A DNA stretch of 64,000 bases, taken from NCBI RefSeq assembly GCF_021083645.1, contig NZ_JAJNRQ010000005.1, positions 1 through 64,000 of the forward strand, given 5' to 3'. Shown piece after piece: positions 19,086 through 25,735 of the stretch (the first letter of the stretch is position 1; the number at the start of each line of letters is the position of its first letter). The notes beneath the pieces were generated by a model, which made no database searches, was not told the origin of the DNA, and worked only from the letters and a program-made list of their open reading frames with translations. Origin of the DNA: Schaalia sp. lx-260. GTDB lineage: Bacteria > Actinomycetota > Actinomycetes > Actinomycetales > Actinomycetaceae. Position numbers and translations under genes: made by a program.

Positions 19086-19989
19086 AATGTACCCACCTCT
19101 TTTGGGCCTTAAATTGGAATGCCGTCACCAAAATGACAAGGAAGAAAAGTATCCAGGCAGCAGCGGCAGCCATACCCAATTGTTGGAACTTAAAGCCTGT
19201 TGTGTAAATAAACATCACTATTGGCATTGTTGAATTTCCAGGCCCACCTCCTGTGAGCATTTGAGGCTGCACAAAAACTTGAAGCGAGCTAATAACAGTC
19301 ATAACGCTGGCAAAGAATATTGCAGGTGACATCATTGGCAAAATAACTTTGAACAACATGACTTTTCCATGAGCACCATCAATACGGGCTGCTTCAATAA
19401 CTTGCTCAGGCAATTGTTCAATCGCCGCAGAAAAGATCAGCATATTGTATCCAGCCCCTTGCCACACACTCATCACAACGATCATGACCATCGCCCATTG
19501 TGGGTGTGCAAGAAAAGAAGGAAGCTCAAAACCAAACCATGTTTTCGCTATCCCATTGAACAAACCCTGCGGTTGCAAAAGCATTTTCCATACAAGGACA
19601 TTTGCCACCATCGGTGTGACCACTGGAATAAAAAACAATACGCGGAAAGCATTGCGTCCACGAATACGTGGCCCAACAATAAAGGCCAATGCAAGAGAAA
19701 CTATAATATTTGCAGGTACATATAAGACCGTAAAAATCACAGAATTACGAACCGCAGGCAGAAAATCAGGATTTTCTATAAGTAATCGCTTGTAGTTATT
19801 GAAAGCTATAAATGACCGTTCACCAAAAGCGGGCCAGTTATACAAACTCATCACGATTGAAAGACATACTGGCACAATGGTAAAAAGACACAAGCCTACC
19901 AAGGCTGGGGTAACAAACCCCAGCGCTTGGCGACTTTCAATTTTGGCCATCCTGCTTCGCCGACGTTGTGGAGCAGTTGACATTTGCAT
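19075..19989 (-). CDS. Sugar ABC transporter permease (MalF type)
   Basis: First permease of the CUT1 importer (304 aa), with six hydrophobic segments from about residue 25 and the EAA loop as EAARIDGAHGKVMLFKVILP near residue 205. It forms a heterodimeric channel with the product of the next gene. The basic N-terminus (RRRSRMAKIESR) fits cytoplasmic placement before the first helix. An ATG at 19989 with AAGGAAA upstream is well supported. It follows the binding-protein gene by 23 bases. Confidence 0.93.
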   Translation of the reverse strand: MQMSTAPQRRRSRMAKIESRQALGFVTPALVGLCLFTIVPVCLSIVMSLYNWPAFGERSFIAFNNYKRLLIENPDFLPAVRNSVIFTVLYVPANIIVSLALAFIVGPRIRGRNAFRVLFFIPVVTPMVANVLVWKMLLQPQGLFNGIAKTWFGFELPSFLAHPQWAMVMIVVMSVWQGAGYNMLIFSAAIEQLPEQVIEAARIDGAHGKVMLFKVILPMMSPAIFFASVMTVISSLQVFVQPQMLTGGGPGNSTMPIVMFIYTTGFKFQQLGMAAAAAWILFFLVILVTAFQFKAQKRWVHYEV

Positions 19990-20012
19990 TGAGTTTCCTT
20001 GAAAAATAACGA

Positions 20013-21302
20013 TCAGTTACCGAACTGGCTCTGCGCAGAGGCCAACATGTCACTGATATTCATGGCACCGGTGTAGACCGACACAAGATTAGGAGTGAAG
20101 TACTCATTCACTTGCTGCCATGTTGATGCTGAATTTTGACCTGTAAGCCCCGTGAAAACAGCTTCAAATGCAGTCTTTACTTCACCACGGATTTCTTCAG
20201 GCAATGCTTCAAAGTAGAGTGGCTGTGATTCAGTACGTGCTGGGTATGAACGACCGGAAGATGCTAAGAGATCTTGTGCATCCTTCGACAGCAGTGATCC
20301 CAGTACTTTCAGTGCCGCTTCACGTTCAGCGCCCTGGCAGTTAGCTGCAATACCGAAACCGGATCCAAGCACCAAAGCGTAAGAACCGTTCTTTCCTTGT
20401 GGTAAACGTTGCGCACCGGCTTTAAAACCTGCTTCATTGGTGAAGTATCCTTTTGCATTCCATGTCCCGTCAACGGCCATAGCGACATTTCCTGCTTGGT
20501 ATTGTTCTTCACCCCATCCAAGTTCACTTGCTGAAGGAACAGGATCAGCTACTTTTTCTTCGGTGACAAGTTTGGCGTACCACTGCGCAGCCTCAAGGAA
20601 ATCAGGGTTCGTCAGATCCAGCTTGTTTTGCTTTGTTACGGGCTGAACACCTGATTTAGCAATCGGTAAGGCCATCCACTGGAATTCACCCATACCTACG
20701 CCAAATCCCTTATGGGCATCTGTTGTGGTTGACTTTGCTGCAGCCAAGAAATCGTCAAAATTCCATTGTGCGCGTGGCTCAGGAGTTCCTGTTTCAGCGA
20801 ACATATCCTTGTTGTAGTACACCAACATGGCTGCTACGTCATAGGGGATTCCGTACAGTTTGCCATCATAGCTCAGAATATCAAGAGCACCCTGCGTAAA
20901 ATCTGCAGGATTGATGCCCGCTGTACGCAGATCATCTTCACTTAAAGGTGACAGGGTCTGGTAGAAAGTATTCAAACGCTGACCATTCATTGAGGTAACA
21001 CAGGCCAGATTTCCAGAAGATGCATTTGCTGTCAGCTTTGTGAAGTAATCACCCCAGGAAGCCGTTTGAGTTTTAATCTCGATATCAGGGTTTTGTTTAC
21101 GCGCAATCTCAGCAGTATCTTTCACCCATTTTTCGGATTTCTCGTCACCTCCCCACATATCCCATGTGATGGAGACTTTGTCAGTTTGTGCTGAGGCATT
21201 GCCATTAGAGGATCCGCTTCCCCCTCCAGCACATGAAGTGAGTAACATAGCAGCACATGCAGTTGCTGCAACGAAACTTATTCCTCTGACCCGTCGTGAC
21301 AT
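20013..21302 (-). CDS. Sugar-binding lipoprotein of ABC transporter
   Basis: Extracytoplasmic solute-binding protein (429 aa) of the CUT1 class. The N-terminus is a lipoprotein signal: MSRRVRG, a hydrophobic stretch, then the lipobox LTSC with Cys24 as the lipidation site, followed by a Gly/Ser-rich linker. The start at 21302 is chosen because AGAAGGAA lies just upstream. The longer frame to 21347 would add 15 residues before the signal. Family pattern includes VSITWDMWGGDEKSEKW and YDVAAMLVYYNKDMFAETG. The ligand is likely a fucose-containing oligosaccharide, judging from the fucosidase gene upstream, but the binding site cannot be read from sequence. Confidence 0.92.
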   Translation of the reverse strand: MSRRVRGISFVAATACAAMLLTSCAGGGSGSSNGNASAQTDKVSITWDMWGGDEKSEKWVKDTAEIARKQNPDIEIKTQTASWGDYFTKLTANASSGNLACVTSMNGQRLNTFYQTLSPLSEDDLRTAGINPADFTQGALDILSYDGKLYGIPYDVAAMLVYYNKDMFAETGTPEPRAQWNFDDFLAAAKSTTTDAHKGFGVGMGEFQWMALPIAKSGVQPVTKQNKLDLTNPDFLEAAQWYAKLVTEEKVADPVPSASELGWGEEQYQAGNVAMAVDGTWNAKGYFTNEAGFKAGAQRLPQGKNGSYALVLGSGFGIAANCQGAEREAALKVLGSLLSKDAQDLLASSGRSYPARTESQPLYFEALPEEIRGEVKTAFEAVFTGLTGQNSASTWQQVNEYFTPNLVSVYTGAMNISDMLASAQSQFGN

Positions 21303-21324
21303 ATTTATTTCCTTCTTGTGTAGT

Positions 21325-21346
21325 TGATATTCAGCGATGAATATCA
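21325..21346. promoter_or_regulatory. Inverted repeat between fucosidase and binding-protein genes
   Basis: Perfect 8-bp arms TGATATTC and GAATATCA around AGCGAT (22 bases). It lies in the 47-base gap between the fucosidase stop (21350) and the binding-protein start (21302). It shares GATATT/AATATC outer arms with the large palindrome at 22785-22816, so it may be another site for the same ROK repressor or mark an internal promoter. Confidence 0.45.
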
Positions 21347-21349
21347 TTC

Positions 21350-22651
21350 TTATCGGACATTTTCTTCAAGAAATAATTCGATAACTGGTAGTGGTGTATG
21401 CGGTGGTTGCACCGGCAGGTTCAAAGTCAATGTTCCCGCAGGTTGACCGCCGACTTCCGTTGTAAGAGCTTGTTTTTCTGGATCGAGAACTTCCATAGCA
21501 ATTTCTGACCCATCGCATAGCAGACGAGCAAAACGTACTTTTCCTGCCAAATCTGGAAGATGAAGATGACCAAAAGGCCATGACAGTACATGTACATATA
21601 AACGATCATCCCGTTGGGTATATATCGTGTGTTGCGGAGCAGTGTATTGTGAGGCACCCGCGCCGATGATGGAATGCTGATGGAGTTTCATCCATTCTGC
21701 AAGTTCGTCGAGGATATGTGCATCATGATCTGTAATTGCGCCTCGCCCATCAGGACCAATGTTGAGTAACAAATTGCCGTTTTTCGATACTGTATCCACC
21801 AGCATTTGAACGATCATGTCAAAAGATTTGAAGTCCCGGTTATCACGATCGTATCCCCATGATCCATTTAATGTTTGGCAGGCTTCCCAACGTACTGGAG
21901 CATTATCAATCATCATTGGCCCGCTGGGTTGATATTGTTCAGGGGTTACCAGATCGCTCGGTATATCCAAACGGTCATTGATAATAATTTCCGGTTGGAG
22001 GCTACGGCACATTTTTTCGAGTTCTTCAGATCCCCAGTCTTCTTTCCCTTTCCCCATCCAATTATTCATTTCCCATGGGTAAGAGAAATCAAAAAACAGA
22101 TAGTCGATTTTCCCGTATTGGGTCAGCAGCTCACGGACTTGCTCGTGTAAGTAAGCGCGGTAACGGCTCATGTCTTTTGTCTTATTGAGTTCACGAGCGT
22201 TAGGGTCATCACGCCGTGGGTGATGGAAATCGATTGTAAAATCTTCGTGATGCCAGTCCAGCAACGAGTGGTACAGTCCAACTTTTAGTCCTGCTTCACG
22301 CAGCGCTTCACACCATTCGGCAACAAAATCACGTCCCTGCCATTTTGTGGAGTTATAGTCGGTTTGTTGCGTATCAAAAAGACAAAAACCGTCATGATGT
22401 TTCGTCGTTAAAACGGCATACGACATTCCAGCTTTTTTGGCGCGACGTGCAATGTCTTTCGCATCAAAGAGATCTGGATCAAAAAATTCTGCATAACGCT
22501 CATAGTCTGCGATAGTTTGTTTTTCACGAGTCATCACCCATTCATGACGTCCTGCAACCGAGTACAAGCCAAAATGGACGAATAAACCCACACGCGAATG
22601 ATCGAACCACTGTGTATGGGATTCTTTGCGCGTAGCAGGGTGAGCAAGCAC
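21350..22651 (-). CDS. GH29 family alpha-L-fucosidase
   Basis: Retaining glycosidase that removes terminal L-fucose. The 433-aa protein begins with WFDHSRVGLFVHFGLYS, the GH29 entry motif, and contains VLTTKHHDGFCLFDT. The nucleophile Asp is probably in DYLFFDFSYP near residue 200. LLLNIGPDGRG follows. No signal peptide or membrane anchor is seen, so it acts in the cytoplasm on imported substrate. A GTG start at 22651 is preferred because AAGGAGA lies 7 bases upstream. The ATG at 22690 has no ribosome site. It is the first gene of the seven-gene minus-strand operon and is divergent from the ROK repressor. Confidence 0.93.
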   Translation of the reverse strand: MLAHPATRKESHTQWFDHSRVGLFVHFGLYSVAGRHEWVMTREKQTIADYERYAEFFDPDLFDAKDIARRAKKAGMSYAVLTTKHHDGFCLFDTQQTDYNSTKWQGRDFVAEWCEALREAGLKVGLYHSLLDWHHEDFTIDFHHPRRDDPNARELNKTKDMSRYRAYLHEQVRELLTQYGKIDYLFFDFSYPWEMNNWMGKGKEDWGSEELEKMCRSLQPEIIINDRLDIPSDLVTPEQYQPSGPMMIDNAPVRWEACQTLNGSWGYDRDNRDFKSFDMIVQMLVDTVSKNGNLLLNIGPDGRGAITDHDAHILDELAEWMKLHQHSIIGAGASQYTAPQHTIYTQRDDRLYVHVLSWPFGHLHLPDLAGKVRFARLLCDGSEIAMEVLDPEKQALTTEVGGQPAGTLTLNLPVQPPHTPLPVIELFLEENVR

Positions 22652-22717
22652 GATAATGTCTCCTTCGATAAATCGAACTAAGTAAGGCATCTTTGTCTAA
22701 ATATTTCGATGAAGTAG

Positions 22718-22747
22718 ATCATAATTGATTGGGCCAAAATACGGCAA
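22718..22747 (-). promoter_or_regulatory. Candidate promoter of the fucosidase operon
   Basis: On the minus strand TTGCCG (22742-22747) and TATGAT (22718-22723) are 18 bases apart. The upstream hexamer lies inside the TTTGCCGTATTTT operator-like copy at 22736-22748, so a bound repressor would block it. The fucosidase start codon lies 67 bases further on. Confidence 0.45.
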
Positions 22748-22816
22748 ATATGCGATAAAACTCTTAGTTTCGTCACTAAAATGTGATATTTTGCCGCATT
22801 TTTATGCGAAAATATC
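22736..22816. promoter_or_regulatory. Operator-like pair in the divergent sugar promoter region
   Basis: TTTGCCGTATTTT on the minus strand (22736-22748) and TTTGCCGCATTTT on the plus strand (22790-22802) match at 12 of 13 bases in inverted orientation. The plus-strand copy lies inside a 32-base palindrome (22785-22816) with outer arms GATATTTT and AAAATATC and inner arms CGCAT and ATGCG. The TTTT/AAAA-flanked layout resembles NagC/Mlc-type ROK operators. Repression of both divergent transcripts by the ROK protein is inferred. Confidence 0.55.
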
Positions 22817-22854
22817 GAATAAAGATCTCTAAATCAAAGAAAGAGAAAGCACAT

Positions 22855-24024
22855 ATGAGACAATCTTCGCGCACGTATGCACCTATTCACGATGCCATCA
22901 TGACATTCGTTGCTGAAGGAAAAGCACATACTCGCGCAGATCTCGCACGCTTACTTTCCTTAGCGCCTTCAACAATTTCACTCTATGTAGAAGAACTCAT
23001 CCACAAAGGAGATCTTGAAGAAGCCGGTGAAGTCCCCTCAACCGGCGGACGCAAAGGACGCCGACTACGTATCAAAAACGACACTCATATTTATCTTGTT
23101 GCTGATCTTGGAACAACACATACACGTTATGGTCTGGCAGGTACCAACGGAAATCTTCAAGAAAAAAGAACTGAGTCACTTCCCCTACGATCCGGCCCCG
23201 AATCAACACTGCCCAGACTCGTTCAACTTTTCACAGAAATACTGACACAAACACATAATCAAGAAAAACTCGCCGGCATTGTTATCGGCCTACCGGCACC
23301 TATCGACCACTCAGGCGGCTGCGTACACTCAGCTTCACGAATCCCCCAATGGAATGGTTTCCCACTGGCCTCATGGCTATCAGAATGTTTCAGCGTTCCC
23401 ACCTTCATTGAAAATGACGCAAATATCATCGCATTGGGCGAACACACCTCTCATACTCAGCTACACCACTCTTTCACAGTCAAAGCAGGAAGCGCCCTTG
23501 GAGTTGGAATCGTCGTTGATGGACGTATCTATCGTGGCGGAACAGGGGCCGCAGGCGATATTTCCCATGTGCGCCACGAAGAATACGGAAATACGCTTTG
23601 CCTCTGCGGAAACTATGGCTGTTTAGAAACAGTGGTCACAGCAGAAGCTTTAGGTGAAAAATGGCACCAGATGGGTGGTAAAAATTCCCAAGCAGATTCA
23701 CTCATACAAGCAGCGCAAGATAGCGAGCCACTAGCCACCCACCTTCTACGTGAAGCAGGTGAGCACCTCGGTAACGCAGTATGCAGCCTCGCTTCTTTCT
23801 TTAATCCTGAAGGCATCTTTCTTGCAGGAAAACTTTCACGAGTAGATGTCTTTGTCGCCGCTGTACGTTCATGTTTATACGGAGGCTGTCACCCGCTCGT
23901 AACCAAAAACCTCATGATTGATCGCAGCACTTCCGGTTTTGATGCCGGCATCCGTGGCGCAGCAGCACTCGCCTGCACAATGTTCAACCACACACCCTAC
24001 CTCAGCTCTCATCTGACATACTGA
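22855..24024 (+). CDS. ROK family transcriptional repressor (NagC/XylR type)
   Basis: Sugar-responsive DNA-binding regulator (389 aa). Residues 1-75 form a winged helix with HTRADLARLLSLAPSTIS as helix-turn-helix. The rest is a ROK sugar-binding fold with VADLGTTHTRYGLAG, VIGLPAPID, ENDANIIALGE and the zinc site CLCGNYGCLE. An ATG at 22855 is preferred. The longer frame to 22783 would cover the operator palindrome and its first 24 residues look non-coding. It is divergent from the fucosidase operon, with two matching operator-like sites between them, and probably releases DNA when an imported sugar or its phosphate binds. Confidence 0.9.
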   Translation: MRQSSRTYAPIHDAIMTFVAEGKAHTRADLARLLSLAPSTISLYVEELIHKGDLEEAGEVPSTGGRKGRRLRIKNDTHIYLVADLGTTHTRYGLAGTNGNLQEKRTESLPLRSGPESTLPRLVQLFTEILTQTHNQEKLAGIVIGLPAPIDHSGGCVHSASRIPQWNGFPLASWLSECFSVPTFIENDANIIALGEHTSHTQLHHSFTVKAGSALGVGIVVDGRIYRGGTGAAGDISHVRHEEYGNTLCLCGNYGCLETVVTAEALGEKWHQMGGKNSQADSLIQAAQDSEPLATHLLREAGEHLGNAVCSLASFFNPEGIFLAGKLSRVDVFVAAVRSCLYGGCHPLVTKNLMIDRSTSGFDAGIRGAAALACTMFNHTPYLSSHLTY

Positions 24025-24025
24025 A

Positions 24026-24053
24026 GGGCTCGACTACGATCGTAGTCGAGCCC
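24026..24053. terminator. Palindromic hairpin between convergent ROK repressor and rpsA
   Basis: A fully palindromic 28-base element with 13-bp arms (24026-24038 GGGCTCGACTACG and 24041-24053) around AT. It starts one base after the ROK stop codon and lies 44 bases beyond the rpsA stop on the other strand. Neither side has a strong U-run, so it is probably a bidirectional terminator of the U-poor actinobacterial type. Confidence 0.65.
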
Positions 24054-24097
24054 CAAAAACCACGGATTAGCGCATTATCATACGCAATCCACCAGTA

Positions 24098-25534
24098 TCA
24101 GTTAGAAGTAAGCTTCTCACGCAAAGCAGCAAGAGCCTCATCTGAAGCCAAAGTACCGCTGTTATCAACAGGAGTAGAGTAGGATGCCTGTTCTTCAACA
24201 GAAACCGCAGCCTCAGAATCTTCTTCCTGCGCGCGCACTACCTGAGCCTTATGAGCTTCCCAACGAGCTTGGGCTTCAGCGTACTGAGTTTCCCATGCCT
24301 CGCGCTGAGCCTCGAAGCCTTCCATCCATTCCTGAGTCTCAGGATCGAAGCCCTCGGGGTACTTGTAGTTACCTTCTTCATCGTACTCAGCAGCCATGCC
24401 GTACAAAGACGGATCAAAGTCATCAGCAACAGGGTCAACACCCTCATTCGCTTGCTTGAGAGACAAAGAAATACGGCGACGTTCCAGATCAATGTCGATG
24501 ACCTTAACGAATACGTCATCACCGACCTTCACAACCTGGTCAGGCAGTTCCACATGACGCTGAGCAAGCTCAGAAATGTGAACCAGACCCTCAATGCCAT
24601 CTTCTACGCGCACGAAAGCACCGAATGGAACAAGCTTGGTGACCTTACCGGGCACAACCTGACCGATAGCATGTGTACGTGCAAATGTTTGCCATGGATC
24701 TTCTTGAGTCGCCTTCAAAGACAAAGAGACACGTTCACGATCCATGTCAACATCGAGAACCTCGACGGTAACTTCCTGACCAACCTCAACAACTTCTGAG
24801 GGGTGATCAATATGCTTCCATGAGAGTTCAGAAACATGAACGAGGCCGTCAACGCCACCCAAGTCAACGAAAGCACCGAAGTTAACGATGGAGGACACAT
24901 TACCCTTACGAACCTGGCCCTTACCCAAGGTATGCAGGAAGTTCGTGCGAACCTCAGACTGGGTCTGCTCAAGCCATGCGCGGCGTGAGAGGACAACATT
25001 GTTGCGGTTCTTATCGAGCTCAATGATTTTCGCTTCAAGCTCACGGCCAATGTAGGGCTGCAAATCGCGTACGCGACGCATTTCAACCAAGGAAGCAGGC
25101 AAGAAGCCACGCAGACCGATGTCAATAATCAGGCCGCCCTTAACAACCTCGATAACGGTGCCGGTAACAACACCTTCTTCTTCCTTGACTTTTTCGATCT
25201 GGCCCCATGCGCGCTCGTACTGTGCACGCTTCTTCGACAGGAGCAGGCGACCTTCTTTGTCTTCTTTCTGAAGAACAAGAGCCTCAATGTGATCGCCGAC
25301 TGCAACAACGTCATCAGGATTAACGTCATGCTTGATCGAAAGCTCGCGAGAGAGGATAACGCCCTCAGTCTTGTAGCCAATGTCGAGGAGGACCTCATCG
25401 TGGTCAACCTTGACGACAGTGCCTTCGACGATGTCACCATCGTTGAAATATTTGATGGTCTCGTCAATAGCGGCGAGCAGGTCCTCTGTGGAACCGATGT
25501 CGTTGACCGCAACCTGCGGTGTATTGGTGGTCAT
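24098..25534 (-). CDS. rpsA: 30S ribosomal protein S1
   Basis: RNA-binding ribosomal protein that helps load mRNA on the 30S subunit. The 478-aa protein has four S1 (OB-fold) repeats at about residues 33-105, 120-187, 205-275 and 290-362. The clearest segments are GTVVKVDHDEVLLDIGYKTEG and GNVSSIVNFGAFVDLGG. An acidic, low-complexity C-terminal tail follows. Four repeats are usual for actinobacteria, against six in E. coli. The ATG at 25534 (MTTNTPQVAV) is the family start and has GGAG upstream. A longer frame to 25621 covers the leader. It normally sits between polA and coaE. Here coaE is displaced by the sugar island. Confidence 0.96.
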   Translation of the reverse strand: MTTNTPQVAVNDIGSTEDLLAAIDETIKYFNDGDIVEGTVVKVDHDEVLLDIGYKTEGVILSRELSIKHDVNPDDVVAVGDHIEALVLQKEDKEGRLLLSKKRAQYERAWGQIEKVKEEEGVVTGTVIEVVKGGLIIDIGLRGFLPASLVEMRRVRDLQPYIGRELEAKIIELDKNRNNVVLSRRAWLEQTQSEVRTNFLHTLGKGQVRKGNVSSIVNFGAFVDLGGVDGLVHVSELSWKHIDHPSEVVEVGQEVTVEVLDVDMDRERVSLSLKATQEDPWQTFARTHAIGQVVPGKVTKLVPFGAFVRVEDGIEGLVHISELAQRHVELPDQVVKVGDDVFVKVIDIDLERRRISLSLKQANEGVDPVADDFDPSLYGMAAEYDEEGNYKYPEGFDPETQEWMEGFEAQREAWETQYAEAQARWEAHKAQVVRAQEEDSEAAVSVEEQASYSTPVDNSGTLASDEALAALREKLTSN

Positions 25535-25735
25535 GTAGTTGTGTTCTCCGAAACGGAATGGATAGTAAGCGGACATGTCCGACGCATCACACAAAAACCT
25601 CATAAAGAAGTAGTCGCCCAATGCGCCTTCATTATCCTAGCAGGGAGAAGGGAAAATGTGATATTCCGGCACTGGTAGACCTGTCACATTTCACATAGCT
25701 AAGTGCACAGCAGCACACACGCCCACTCCCCCTCA
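25535..25735 (-). promoter_or_regulatory. rpsA promoter and leader with palindromes
   Basis: This 201-base gap between polA and rpsA holds an inverted repeat AAATGTGA/TCACATTT (25654-25661 and 25684-25691). It also holds a 12-base palindrome CGGACATGTCCG (25570-25581) 36 bases before the start codon, and a GATAAT-like -10 element around 25635. The palindrome in the leader could form an RNA hairpin used for S1 feedback, which is inference. Confidence 0.35.

Noticed and set aside
22783-22854. Longer start for the ROK repressor
   Set aside because: The added 24 codons overlap the palindromic operator and read as basic non-coding sequence. The ATG at 22855 gives the family N-terminus.
24251-24799. 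182-codon plus-strand frame within rpsA
   Set aside because: It lies opposite the S1 repeats of ribosomal protein S1 and reads as an antisense shadow.
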